Positions 43,363 to 56,365 of a stretch of 64,000 bases of DNA are shown here, piece after piece. The position numbers were made by a program, and so were the translations under genes. Positions within the stretch are counted from its first letter, which is position 1. Each line of letters opens with the position of its first letter. Under the pieces are notes generated by a model. It ran no database searches. It saw nothing but the letters and a program-made list of their open reading frames with translations, and was not told the origin of the DNA. The DNA comes from Allodiplogaster sudhausi. Lineage: Eukaryota; Nematoda; Chromadorea; Rhabditida; Diplogasteridae. The stretch spans positions 596,001-660,000 of the forward strand of contig CALZFC010000270.1 in NCBI GenBank assembly GCA_945643635.1. The letters run 5' to 3'.

Positions 43363-43740
43363 ATGAGCCGGAAGTACACCGCATTGTTGCAGAGAAACGA
43401 AAGATATGGGCAGTCCGAGCGGCCTGTACTCGGGTTCGTCCGGTCAACGCAGGCTGGAAAGGGACAATTTGGTTTTGGAAACAAATAATATTAAATGGTG
43501 TTACATTCTCTTTTGAAGCGCTTATAATTAATAATCCCAATGCGTTTCATCTTGTCTTCATCAAGTGGGCCCAGTCCCTGATTGTGGAATAAACTTGTAA
43601 CTTTAACTTATAATTAATGATTAATTTTAATGATCAATAAGTAAATATATTTTTAATAAGGTTATAAGTAACTCGCCTTGGTTTTGGCCAGCGACGGAGA
43701 CAACGAAGAGGAAGAGGACGAGGAAGGCGGAAGAGTGCAT
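43314..43740 (-). CDS. Small secreted peptide with a single ShKT domain
   Basis: Exon 1 (43677-43740) encodes a signal peptide, MHSSAFLVLFLFVVSVAG, then QNQ. Exon 2 (43314-43453) encodes one six-Cys ShKT (SXC) domain: C-VDRTNPSTGRSD-C-PYLSFL-C, then a second half ending TEQCPATCGRC, followed by FGKK and TGA at 43316-43314. ShKT domains are abundant in secreted nematode proteins, attached to enzymes or alone. The mature peptide would be about 47 residues. The intron begins with a GC donor (AAG|GCGAGT) and ends CCTTTCCAG; phase 1 on both sides rebuilds an Ala codon, which strongly supports the GC donor. Function beyond secretion is not shown. Confidence 0.88.
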
Positions 43741-43762
43741 TCTGGACTGAGTGCAAGAGAAG

Positions 43763-44164
43763 GATGCGAGGAGGTATCGCCAGGCACCTCTTATCTACGG
43801 CCTCTTCAGATCTCTCCACGTCGGCTGAGCAACCGAATGACTCGTGACATGGCGGAAAGATAGAATTTTTCGATGTGTGGTTGCAGTGGGAGGACAGTAC
43901 ACACCTGCCGCTGTTTTCATCTGTCGCAGTTACCTCTCTCTCTTTCTTTCTCTTTCTCTTTCTCCCACTCTCTCGCTCTTTCATCCTCATCTCCATTTCA
44001 ATCTCACTGTCTTCCCCTCACATTTCTCGATCTCTTGAAGCTCTTATACTGCCCATCTCAAGCTTCTGTGCTATTGTTGACCACTGTTGGAGTTCTCTCC
44101 TCTGTTGTGTTCTCTCCTCCTCAAAACTAGGAAAATAGTGGGAAGAAGTGTTAGGCTTTGCCCT

Positions 44165-44223
<59 letters not shown>

Positions 44224-44407
44224 AAGAGAGAAAGAGAGAGAGAGAGAGGTTCTATATATGGAATTCGCAAAGGATCCTTGTATTTTCCACCGTTGATTCA
44301 TCTATCAAAGTGCATGCAGAATTGCCTTGTTGTCCTTAATGTGTCCAAATTCGACAGAAGAAGTTATTCTGCACTGGGAAGCATCAGTAAAGGGAAATCT
44401 CGTTAAC
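43763..44407. repeat. 650-bp tandem duplication, copy 1
   Basis: Sequence from GGATGCGAGGAGGTATCGCC through a CT tract, a GA tract (44166-44250) and a unique end (TTGATTCATCTATCAAAGTG) recurs at 44412-45064. Copy 1 begins just upstream of the ShKT start codon, so it may hold that gene's promoter. Confidence 0.85.
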
Positions 44408-44411
44408 ATGC

Positions 44412-44805
44412 ACCAGGATGCGAGGAGGTATCGCCAGGCATCTCTTATCTACGGCCTCTTCAGATCTCTCCACGTCGGCTGAGCAACCGAATGACTCGTG
44501 ACTTTGCGGAAAGTTGAAACTTTGCGATATGTGGTTGCTGTGCCAGGACAGAACACACCTGCTGCTATTTTCATCGGCCATTCTCTCGCTGTCAATTCTG
44601 TATTTCTCTCTCTCGCCCTCTCATTCTACCTCTTGCTCTCTCCTTCTTCTTCTCTATTTCTCTCTCACTGTCGTCCTCTCACAGTGCTCGATCTCTTGGA
44701 GCTCTTGTACATGTCTCTCTCCTCCTCTGTCGATGCAGCCGGTGTATCCTCAAAACGAGGCAAAGAATGAAAACGGGTGGGAAGAATAGTTAATCTTTGC
44801 CCTCC

Positions 44806-44836
<31 letters not shown>

Positions 44837-45064
44837 CAGAGAGGGAGAAAGAGAGAGAGAGGAAAAAGAGATGGAGACATGGAGATAGAGAGAGCGAGAG
44901 TTTTTTTTTTAATGAAGATCGCAAAGGATCCGAGTCTTTCACCGTTGATTCATCTATCAAAGTGCATACACTATTGACTTGTTGTCCTTAATGTTTCCAA
45001 AGTCGACAGAAGAAATAATTCTGCACTGGGAAGAATCAGTAAATGGAAAACTTGTTAATTTGCA
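44412..45064. repeat. 650-bp tandem duplication, copy 2
   Basis: Diverged second copy with the same order of blocks: GGATGCGAGGAGGTATCGCC, CT tract, GA tract (44807-44900), TTGATTCATCTATCAAAGTG. No open gene inside. Confidence 0.85.
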
Positions 45065-45299
45065 CCATACGTGATATCAAGAGACTTCTTATTTTCTTTA
45101 TTCCATTACCAATCCTTATCTGAGTGCAAGAGTCAAGTCCATTTCTTGGAATTGAAACCCACTCATAAGTCGACGTTGATCATCGCTTCTCCTTTGACAA
45201 AGGAAGTCAGCTTGAAAGTGCTAGTTTATTTTCTCAAAATGTAATCTTTCCTTAAAAATGTATCAAAGTCCATATATTATATCATGTTTATCAAAACAA

Positions 45300-45895
45300 A
45301 GCTTAAATTCAATAATGAAACAGCATATACAACGACATAAGAATTCATTTCCAACAATTCTTGGTAAACATCTTGAATTCTGCAGTCTTCCTTAATTGTT
45401 GAAGATAATGGGTGAAGGCTAGACTCTCCAAATACGCTCCAAACTTTGTGAACCAGTTCGGCGTACGTCTTGCCACCCATGGCACGTTTCTGTCCGGGCG
45501 GATCTTTGACAATGAATCTTCTTACAGTGCCCGCCAACTTCTCCGTATCGTGAACATAATCCCAAGCACGTGCACGACTTCTCGTTGTAGACGTTCCATC
45601 GGCTCTATTCTGGTGTAGGCGTCCCGTCGAATTATAGGTGTCCCATGACAAATAAAGGCGTCCCATTAGTGAAAAATAAAGGCGTCTCATTGCCATGGGA
45701 CGCCTATAATTCGATGGGACGCCTACACTAGAATATAGCCCGTTCTCCATCTTCGTCCGCTGCTGCTCCTGCTGCTCCACTCATCCTGAATTTGAAATTA
45801 ATTAATATATTGAATACTATTGGTAAATTGCAGTAAATAACTCACCTGGTCTTCTTTATTATGTCGGACCACTCCTTTTTCGACATTTCAACCTG
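45300..45895 (-). pseudogene. Paralog of the 38-kb gene, disrupted by a transposon
   Basis: An exon at about 45846-45893 reads EMSKKEWSDIIKKT to a donor AG|GTGAGT. The next exon starts with SGAAGAAADEDGE, is interrupted by the 140-bp palindromic element at 45601-45740, and resumes with GTSTTRSRARAWDYVHDTEK and MGGKTYAELVHKVW. The shared C-terminal block FTHYLQQLRKTAEF follows in another frame, one base shifted. With the element and one target duplication removed, the acidic DEDG joins GTSTT in frame. Two independent lesions make this a pseudogene, unless the frame break is an assembly indel. Confidence 0.6.
45601..45740. mobile_element. 140-bp palindromic MITE (MULE-like) inside an exon
   Basis: Arms of about 47 bp are near-perfect inverted repeats (left starts GGCTCTATTCTGGTGTAGGC, right is its near-complement) around a loop of about 45 bp. 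The flanks are CGTTCCATC on the left (45592-45600) and CGTTCTCCATC on the right (45741-45751): a 9-bp target duplication with a 2-bp insertion in one copy. Long inverted termini plus a 9-bp duplication fit Mutator-like elements. Confidence 0.75.
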
Positions 45896-46099
45896 CTTTC
45901 TCGTAATACAATTAATAAATGATTTAGAAATGAAAACAAATGCGCTGCGTGAAAATAGCACGCGCGAGTGAGAGTGCGAAGGTTGAAATATCACATAATT
46001 TTTCGGTGATTATACATGAAGACATGATATTAACTCAAGATAGCGACTATTTCTATTATAATCATATAAATGCAAACTGACCTCCGCCATACGCATAGC

Positions 46100-46278
46100 G
46101 AGACGACAAACGGGCGGCGCCACTCGTAGTTGTCTCAATCCCGTGACTTCCATGTTACGGTCGGGTTCTGGTGACCTTGTGGCGGTCCCCTAGCCGCCGT
46201 GTTGTAGATTGGGGACCAGTTACACAGTGTTACTTTACATATCTTTATACTTTTAGTCTTACTTAGTATCAAGCATAC

Positions 46279-46320
<42 letters not shown>

Positions 46321-46500
46321 AAGGGGGCCAGGCCTTGGAAGCAGCCGCCTCCCAGCTGTTGCCGGCGGACACTGGGGCAGCGTAGGCTTTTCGTCTACGC
46401 GTGGCCTCCGCTGCTGCTAGCTCTGGCCCCCGGGCATGACAGTATGGATATAAGGAAGTTTGTATGTTAATTTCGAGTGAGTGGCATCTATAACATACAT
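46100..46500. other. GC-rich patch with GA microsatellite
   Basis: A 38-bp GA tract (46279-46316) is followed by a GC-rich patch (46325-46440) unlike its AT-rich surroundings. I could not assign it a gene. Confidence 0.35.
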
Positions 46501-46774
46501 ATATCAGATTCAGTGATAAAATGGTAAAATTAGTAAAAGTATACAGTATGTTAAAGTAGAAAAATTAAATCGAATTGAATAAGTAGAATGATGTAGAATG
46601 TGAATGGTGACAATTTGGGAAATAATGTATATGTATAACAGTTTTTGTTTTTAAAACATATCTAATTATGTACATATGTATCTCGCAGTCTATTTTTTCA
46701 AATTATATGATGCTTCATGACAAATTTTATCTTTTTATTTCTTTATCCTCTTTGGCATTATTATTGACTAGATA

Positions 46775-46859
46775 CTGTATTTGCTCTATTAGTACCCTCG
46801 AGTACTATTTTTCAATACTATTCTTAAAAGGGCGTGGTACTAATAGAGAAAATATAAGG
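46775..46859 (+). mobile_element. Short degenerate relative of the CCGTATTTTC MITE (element D)
   Basis: An 85-bp element with decayed termini (CTGTATTTGCTCTATTAG on the left, TAATAGAGAAAATATAAGG on the right), flanked by TA on both sides. It retains TACTATTTTTCAATACTA in the middle. Confidence 0.7.
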
Positions 46860-47074
46860 TAGTTTAATAATGAAATAATCTGCTCTTTTTACTCTGATGG
46901 TGAGAAGAAGAGCAATTATGACGAAATAATGATGACGAAATATAATAATGATGACGTCATCATCATCATCCTGTTGTCCCCGCCATTACATTCGCTCGCC
47001 TTGCAGCAGCATCGATCGACGGTCGCATTTGGCACGGCGCCAGCGATTCGCGCGCAGCCGAGTACGGCGTCCTG

Positions 47075-47300
47075 TATGGGAATGGGCGCGAAATTCAAAG
47101 TGCACATTCAAATGGGCGCGAAATTCAAATTCAAAGTTCAAATAATTGCGCGGCTACGGCTCATTCAAAGGAGGCAACTATTTCCTTCCTGATTAGCATA
47201 TGAATGTACTCATGATGTACATATATGTATGTAACTGTTAATTGCGCGGCTACGGCTCATTCAAAGGAGGCAACAATTTCCTTCCTGATTAGGGGAGAAA
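47075..47300 (+). repeat. Local duplications of E2F-like and 52-bp sequences
   Basis: GGGCGCGAAATTCAAA occurs twice (about 47085 and 47113). A block of about 52 bp (ATTGCGCGGCTACGGCTCAT through TTCCTTCCTGATTAG) occurs at 47144 and 47240. No gene recognised. Confidence 0.7.
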
Positions 47301-47433
47301 TTCTCATATCGCCCCAACCGTGCACACGACGTTGAGTGGCAGCTGCTTATTATGCTGCACATGCACAGAGTCGCAGCCGACAAATGCGAGCGTTGCCGAG
47401 CCTAACGCGTCCGCCCTCACGCGTACCTGAGAC

Positions 47434-47434
<1 letters not shown>

Positions 47435-47474
<40 letters not shown>

Positions 47475-47475
47475 G
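47435..47475 (+). repeat. GA microsatellite
   Basis: Purine tract followed by GAAGAAGAAG; not coding. Confidence 0.85.
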
Positions 47476-47599
47476 AGAGAGAAGACGAAGACGAAGAAGA
47501 AGAAGAAGAAGTAGAAGGAGTCCAGATAAGTATTTTCTCTATTTATCTCGACTTTGTTTTGTCAATCAATAAAGCCTGAGGATAAAGAACAAGTATCTC

Positions 47600-48902
47600 G
47601 GATTTATTGCTTTCGTTTTTTGCCCATCATCTTATCAATCATGCCTCAACTAATGAACAAATCGATAGCTCTAAAATTTGTAGGGTCGTAAAAATGTAAT
47701 CAATACTGTAATGCAGAAATTCGCACTTGACGACTGGAAAGCTGGCGTACCCATCCTCGATCTCAAACAGTCGATTTTGAGGAAGAATTTAAGCAATAAA
47801 AATAATTATATGAAATGTGTTGAAACGGAAAAAGATGATTTTATGGCAGTAATTGTAATTATTGCCTCTTTCTCTCTCTTCTCTCTTTCTCGCCCTCTCC
47901 CTCTCTCCCTCACTTAAGACTCTCCCCCTCTCTCCCTCTATCTCTCTCACTCACTCTCTCTCTCTCTCTCTCCTACCATGGTCCCATTGTAGCATTCGAG
48001 TGCGGATGCGGAGTAGGAGAGTGCAATGAGAAGAAGAGCGAGCATTCCATGATATTGCTTCATGAGATACTAGAAGAAATCGATGCAGTAATTACAATTA
48101 TTTTATGATATGAAAAAAGATCATACTATAAAAGAATCTAGTCCTCTATCAGTACTTCTCTAAAAGAGTCCATGAGAAGTGGCAAGCTTAAGAAGCTTTC
48201 TCTTGCTCTCTCTCCCCCGCTCTCTCTCTCCCCCTTTCTCTCCAGCTCTATCCCCTCTTTCTCGTTCTCTCTCTCTCACCTCTCCCGCTCTCCCCGCCCC
48301 TCTCTCTTTCTCTCCACTTCTCTCTTTCTCTCCCATTCTCTTGCTCTCTCACCCTGATAAGAAAAACGGCCCCCCTCTCTCTCTAACAATGCTCATTGAT
48401 TGATCTGGAGAAGAGCACAAGCCGCTGCCCTTCTTCTGAACACACGAGATATACAGAGATATGAAATTGTTAATCTGCGCTTGATAAATTTATGCTAATC
48501 TGGTGTAGATGATAAGTGGCAGTGAGATAGAAAAGCGAAACAGAGTGAGCGAGGGCGGAAGCTGGACAGAGAAACTGTGTGCTGACAAGCATAGAGGACG
48601 GGGCGCCCGCGACGCGCCCGCGGCGCGGCCCTCCTCTCCTTTCCTTATATAAGAATACTATCTGATCTATTCATGTCACTTCTCTACCACTGAACACTGA
48701 TGCTGTCTACTTGTTGATAAACCTTGTCATTATAACCTCATTTACTCTTCCCCAACAGTCTGTGAGAACCCCGGCACAAAGAGAGAGAGAGAGAGAGGGA
48801 GAAAGAGAGAGAGAGGGGGGAGAGAGATGAACAGAGAAAGAGAGAGATGGACAGAGAAGGAGAGAAAGAGTGAGAGAGAGATCGACGTTGAAAAAGAGAG
48901 AT

Positions 48903-48946
<44 letters not shown>

Positions 48947-50380
48947 CGAGATAGAGCAAATGCAGTGGTAAAGTATAAATAGACACATTTTATTCTTCCA
49001 CCCTCGCCTTGGAGCTTTGAAATCTTCTCCATACACTCATGAAAGAAGCACGAAACTCAACCGTATCTATTTGAACATTCCTTTTGTAGTCGAGTCTCTC
49101 CAAATCACATGCTCTCTCGCCCTTGGGCCAGGCAAAAGGGCGCGAATTCAAAATTTAGTTTCTGGCCTCATTAATTTCTCCCATTCATACAATTAGACAA
49201 TTACTCTGTGTTTACTCTTTTTCTTCGATTGTCATATAACTAAAACAATGTTTTTTTAAAGTTTTGTTTTATCGATCGCTCACATTTATTGCACAATGAT
49301 TCGACTTGCATGATTACAAGAAAAAAAAACATCAAAAGAGTCGTGCCGGAATAAGAAAGAGACATTGATTGTTCAGTGCCATAAAACAATGTTCAGGGGA
49401 ATGAAACAATATCGTAGGCGGGCCGCGTTTTCGAAGACTAGGTTTTGCAAGCGGAGAAGCGTCGTGATCTCCACCGCACACATCACCGAAAATGGTTTTT
49501 GGGAGGAGGAGAAAAAAAAAGAAGCCACATTTCCTATCTTCTTTTGGATCACCTTCTTTTAGAGGTTGCGCCAATGTTAGGAATAAAAAAAAGATTGAAT
49601 ACACGACATCTCTCTCTGGCACTATCCACTGCGTGAATTCGGGTGAAAGGAAAACGAAGGGTGGAGGGGGGGGGGGGCGGGGGTGAATATAGCGAGGTGG
49701 GCAATCTATCTCACTGATTAGGAGGAGCAATTGACAAGATTTAGCAGAAGTGTGTAATAGATATGGAAATCAAGAGAGGGGGAGATAAATGTCTCCGCTA
49801 AACGATGATTACGACTTTAAAAGAGTCATCGATCGCTACAAGCATTCCTAAAAAAAACAGAAGCGATTTGAGCAAGATGTCACATTCATACTATTGAAAT
49901 AGTATGGACGTGTAACAATAGGACTATTGGAAGTAGCGTAGTGTGTGTTGGGAGATGAAGTTAACTTGTGAGCTGATGGGTAGCATTTAGAAAGGAGTGA
50001 AGAGGGAGAAATGGAAAAGACGACGACGATGGGATGGCTAACAAAGACCGAGTAAAATGACATGGTATGTCTATGTGGAGCGTATTTATCACAGATTCCA
50101 ATGAAAAACACACACTTCTTGACTCTGATTCTAACTTGAAAAGCTAGGGTAGAATTGCCTACTAAATTTTTTTTTACAGAATCAAGGAATAAAAGTTTGG
50201 CGGTTGTTAATCGACTCAAACAGAACTCACAATTTAACACTTTGGATATAAAGGCAAGGAGGCGATGCGCGTGAGCAACTCTTCGTATAACTCTTTGATC
50301 AAACGGAATATTCTGGGACAGGGGATGGGAAGGGATTACGGTAGTGCCGCTTCCCTTTTCGTGGTGGGACCCTCCTCCTT
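47600..50380. other. Intergenic region with CT and GA tracts, no recognised gene
   Basis: CT tracts lie at 47868-47971 and 48200-48355 and a GA tract at 48778-48955. Between them I found no splice-supported exon. The stretch nearest 50380 would hold the 3' UTR of the minus-strand scaffold gene. Confidence 0.4.
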
Positions 50381-50578
50381 CTACATGTTCGAGACGATAC
50401 GGTACTTCTCGTCGAGAGACATCTCGCCGGCTCGCTGGTCGCGCCTCTTGATGTTCATACGGATTCGGTCACGCGCCTCCTTGGCCGACAGGGCAAAGAT
50501 GTCGGCGGAGGAGGGGGTCGACGTCGTTGTCGTAGTGGATGACGTGTACTGGTAGCCTGTGGAAATGAGAGAGCTTAG

Positions 50579-50622
<44 letters not shown>

Positions 50623-52963
50623 AAGAAAGAGAGAAAGGGGATAGAGAGAGAGAGAGAGATTGTGAGAGTGACAGATTATGAGAGAGAGAGATAAAAAGTT
50701 AGAGATAACATAGCAAAAGAATTGTTTTTAATATCACTTGTAAAATAAGTTAACTAACTATCGTTAAATTATAAAAAGTAGCCAAAATATTTGTGTAAAA
50801 AATATATAAATATATGTATGTATATATTAATATCTTTACCATTCTGCGGCATGCTTCCACCGTTGCTGCCGGCAACGCGGCCATTGCCGTTGTAGGCCAG
50901 GGCGCTCCTGTAATTCGAAAGCTACCTTTTTTTGAACACGAAGGGGTTCGAACTCGGGTCCCTTGCGTGGTAAAAAGAAGGCGGAAAAACCCCTACGCCA
51001 ACAATATCGTTTAAAAATTATTCAAATACTAATTATCTTGAGTCTAATACATAATAATTAAGTAAAATGTGTGAATATTATTATTATACATTTCAGTTTA
51101 TTACCATATTACTTTTCGACAAAACACAATTTTTAAATGTCATATTTATGCAGATTTTAAATAATTTAATATTCTTAAATTATTTGTCCCTTAATATTTC
51201 CCGCTTTTCTCACCTGACAGGCGGCTCTGGGGTAAAGACGGGAGTTTCGCGCGAATGATCATAGTCCTGAGAGAAGAGGAATATTAGTTCGCGAAAAAAT
51301 TCAAGAACTAATTTTTCGCAAAACCTTTTTCTTCATCATTATGCTTCATCTCATCAGCCAACTCTCTTTTCTTCATTTTCTGTCACAGCAAATTTCGCAA
51401 AAAAGGTAGAAAAAAACTTAATGCTTGCACACATTTACATATTACTTTAGTGCTTTGGTTAGTAACCTAGTGATTAGGTTAGAAAAAGAACAAAAGAAAC
51501 AATTCGTTATAGCTTCTTCACTCCACACTCACACAAGCACTCGAACAAAAAGATGCATTCAACAAAAACGAAGCTACCGTATCTCCACTCTTCCCTCCGG
51601 GACCATTCTCCTGCTCCTCGACAACCAGATCCTTCTCCTCCTCTTCATGGACAACATCAATGGCGCGCTCGTGCATAGGACTGGAAAGGGGCGTGGCTTG
51701 CGGAGTGGGCGGAGTCACGATGACGGTCTCCGTCGGGGGAAGCGCGCCGAAGACTGCGGCGAGGAGGTCGTCTTGTGGCTGTGCTGCTACTGGCCCCGCC
51801 TCCTCCTGTGCAGGCTCCGCCCCCTTCTGCTCTGTTGGCACTGTGCCAAGTTCCTCAGTTGCAAGCTCCGCCTCCTTCTCCAGGACGACGTCATCGACCG
51901 GCTTTTGGTCGAAGACAGCCGCGACAATGTTTTGCTGGGTTGGCGCGCGACTACGGACCTCCTCCTCTTCCTCCACAGGCTCCGCCCCTTTTGGCTGTTG
52001 GTCCTCTTCGTGCTCCTATAGCAGCCCTTTTGTTTGTTTGTTAGTATTATGTTAATATATTCGGATAAACAAACACGTTTTTAGTATTGTCATCCGAGCA
52101 ATTGTTCCAAGGACTGAGTGAAAAAATAAAAGAAATGATAGTAAATGAAGTTTTTTTTAACACTTTTGTGATCATTTAAAACTCATTTAACTTAATAATA
52201 ATAAAAAAGAAAGCGGAAAATGAAAGAGAGAACCACAAGCAGGAGGAGAAAAGAGAAAAAAAGGAATAAAAAAACACTTGAACAGGCGGACAGCGACGTG
52301 ACTTGCAGACAGAACACACATAGGACACCTCGATGGTCAGTGGCTGGAAGAAGCAAAGATGGGTGCATAGTTAGGAAGGGAACGGGGATTATGAAAATAA
52401 AATGGAGAGAGAGAGCGAGAGAAAGAGGGCAGAGCGAGAGAAGAGAGAAAGAAGAGAGAGAGGGAGAGAGAGAGAGAGGGCGAAGAGAGAGAGAGAGAGA
52501 GAGAGGGAGAGGTAAGTAAGGGGCAGAGAAGTATCGTGCTTAAAACTCTGGAGCAAGCAGAATAAAAGATGTTTCCTTGCAAGACAATGTGGAATCAAAC
52601 CATTGCAAACTAGAAGTTTAAAAAAGAGAACTCAGATATGCATGCGGCAAGAAAAGCAAAAGCGATAAAAAAGGGAGAAAAGGAAAGGGCGAGTGAGAAA
52701 GTAAAATGAAAGGGCGAGAGAGAGAGAGAGAGAGAATGAGAGACAGAGAGAGAGAGTCAGCGAGAGAGATTCAGGGAGAGAGAGAGAGGGAGAGAGAGAG
52801 AGCGAGAGAAAGAAAAGCACACTAACTAATTACCCTTTCAGTCATTAACAGACACACTAATTACCCTTTCGTAGTGGTAGTACTCAAAGTGCGAGTCGTC
52901 ATAGATCGGGATGTTCTGCAAAGAGGAGTTACGGACGGAGGAACTCAACATCAGGGAGAAGAT

Positions 52964-53013
<50 letters not shown>

Positions 53014-54252
53014 CGGCAGAGATATAGAGCGAGAGAGATAGAGAAGAGTGAAAGAAAGAGATAGAGAGAGAGAGAAGAGAGAGAGAAGAGAAAGATAAGA
53101 GAGAAAAGTGAGAGAGAGGGATAGAGAGAAAAGTGAGAGAGGAGAGAGAGAGAGAGAGAGAGAGCGGGAGAGTGTGTGAGAGAGAGAGATAGGAGAGGTG
53201 GAAAAGGGAGGAGAGGTAGAAGTTGGTTAAGGAGTAGTAGAGGAGAACAGTGACAGAGACAATAACACGACCACCAATCAGTGCTGAAAACGAACCTGCC
53301 TGAATTAATTTTAAAATATCGATAAAATATTTCATAAATTCGTGTGAAACGTGCAAATTCCATAGAACGGAATCTTTTGAGAACTACACTTTTTAAGCTT
53401 CTGAGAAATACGCTTTATAATCTCTCTTTTTTCAGCACTGCCTGTCCTCTTCATAACTATATTTGTTCACAGTTTCCTCAACAAACAGTACAGAAGGTTG
53501 CGAGGAGTGGATCTTATTAATACTTTTTTTCTTTTCTTCTTCTACGACATTTTTGATATAAATTACTGCAATAATGATAATGTTATCTAAATGGAGGAGA
53601 GTTTTTTTTAATATATATTTAAAATAACGAATTAAAAAAGAAAAAAAGAAGATGATTAAATGGCAAACATGAGTGGCCGCTGTGCCGGTGGGTAGTACGG
53701 TAGCAGTGGAAACAATCGTGGCGGGACCACCACCATTTCCATTTGAAAAAGACCCGGCACGCCCGTCATCAGCGTAGTCAAACGAGAAGGGCTCATCATT
53801 GGAGCGGTACCACTTGTCCACCTTTAATTCGAATAAAAAATATTACTTAATTTACCTCATTAAATCAATTCTTAATAATGCCTAATAGAGACTTATTCCA
53901 ATATCTTGCTTACTAACAACAATTAACCACCTGCTACATGTACATAAAACCGGTTTATGCGCGGCTTACTATTGTCGTTACTTTAGAAAAAAAATTAAAT
54001 AAAACTTTTTTTTCGTATGGCCTCTAAAGGAAACTATGAACTATGAGTGTGCTTACGTTCGAGACAACATGTTGCACCCTATAGTGCAACATGTTTATAT
54101 CCCCATTCCGTCTCTCACCTCTTCGGAAGCAACGAGGAGTGTCGTGGACAGCGGGGACTTCTTGATGAGCGCAACGACTTCCTGTGTAAGAAAAGGTACG
54201 GTAATACTTTAAGTAAAATTTTTTAATACTTATATCTATCTTCCTTCTGCTC

Positions 54253-54294
<42 letters not shown>

Positions 54295-55157
54295 CTCTCT
54301 CTCTCTGAAGTTGCCGCTATCATCTCTGCCTTTCTGTATTTTCGTATATTTCAATTAAAAAAAAAAAATTTTTGACCCAGCCATATTCTCAGTCAGCTTA
54401 GCGATTTTTATACAAATATTAAAAATCTCCTTGATTACTTCTAGCTTTAGAAATAAGACTAAGATTAAGCAAATAAATTATAATTTGTTTGATTACTTTT
54501 ATTTTTAGTAATAAAAATTAAAGTAATCAAAGAGCAATTGTTTTGTGGTCCTTAATGTGTAATATCATGGGCTTCATCATGGCCTAGTGGTTGTCCGATA
54601 ACACAGTCGCCCAGCCAGTCCTGGGCCCAAGTCCTGAGGCAGCCATTAAGAAATCACCAACCGTGTGAGGAGTGTTAGGGTAGACGAGTGTGCCATTGAC
54701 TCCAACGATTCTCTGCGACATTCTCAGGCCGGCACGATCGCCGATGCCATCCTTGTCGACGGTGCCTGTGAATTATTATTATAATAAGAAAAATTGTTTT
54801 CTTACATTTATTTTTAAATGACCTCGGCAAAGTAATTATTATAAATAATAAATAATTAATATAACTATAATATGGAAATAATAATTTATTACTTATAATA
54901 ATACAATATTTAGAAAATTTTTTAAATGACCTCGGCAAAGTAATTATTATAAATAATAATTAATTAACTATAACATAACATGGAAATAATAATTTATTAC
55001 TTATAATAATACAATATTTAGAAAAAGGAAAAAAAACCGACCCGTTTGTATACCTTACGTGTGCAAAAATAAATGTCCGAAGAGATTTGAATAGCTATGG
55101 AGGAGACGTAGGACACAGCAATTGTGATTGAGAGGGGGAAGAAAGACATACAGACAT

Positions 55158-55218
<61 letters not shown>

Positions 55219-56140
55219 GAGAGAGAGAGGGAGAGAGAAATAGAGAGAGGAAACAGAGAAAGAAACATTTTTTCTTCTCCTCACTAACCGATGAAATGTC
55301 CCTTGCCCTTCTCTGCATGCAAGTTGAATCCAAACTCATCCGTCACGAGTTTCTTGTCCTGAAAAAAAGAAGGAATTAATGAATTCTTTTTTTTATGAAA
55401 TCATGTAAATATTCTTTTAAAAATTATTTGCACACATTAAAAAAATTTTAATGACGAGAATCAGAAAAAATAAAAGTAAAATAAATAAAAAGAAAAATTG
55501 AAAAAAAAATTTATACCAATCTACAGAGCACCGGTCGTGGCTTGCTTGGCATGGTCTCACCCGGCGGGGCGGAGCGACAAAAACTGGGTCCTGGAAAGAA
55601 AACAAAAATGTTGGTCCTGGAAAGAAAAAAGAAAATAAAAAAACTTTTTTTTATTCGGTGATTAACAGTACTTCAATTATATACCTTCCAATTCACGCGT
55701 GTCACAAACAACAGAATACATAATTTTGTGACAAACCGGGGTGTTCATTTAGTTATAATATTTGTTTTTCAAATTAATAAACATACAACGCTAAACGTGA
55801 TGAATCCTTGCAAGGGTGCTAGTCTTGCCCTCATCGGAGAGGACAAAGGGGAACTCTAGGAAAGCAATTTTGAAGTTAGCTGAAAGTGCGAACCCATGAG
55901 ACGAGATCATGGGCAATGCTGAGGTATATAGAGGAGTAGTGGACGGGACAGGAAGAAAGGGGAAGAGAATGAGAGAGAGGAGAGAGAGAGAGAGCGAGAG
56001 AGAGAGAGAGAGAGCGAGGGGTTGGAAGATACCGAGAGATAGAGCGCTGTAGAGAAAGAAAGAGGAACGGAGAGAAACAGAGAAAATGATAGAGAGACAG
56101 ATAGTGAAAGAGCGAGGAAGTGCGGGAGATACCGAGAGTA

Positions 56141-56181
<41 letters not shown>

Positions 56182-56318
56182 CCGAGGTTGATATTGAGGG
56201 AAATTATCCAAGCGTTTGATGGCGGAATGAAGGGGAGGGCTGGGCACGCGCAAATATACACTCTCATGTGTGGCGGATCAGGCAAGCTCACCAAGAGTGC
56301 ATGAGAAAGTGAGCGGGC

Positions 56319-56365
<47 letters not shown>

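Noticed and set aside
46130..46440. GC-rich patch as an rRNA or snRNA gene
   Set aside because: No recognisable conserved RNA motif; the sequence does not resemble any part of rRNA that I can identify.
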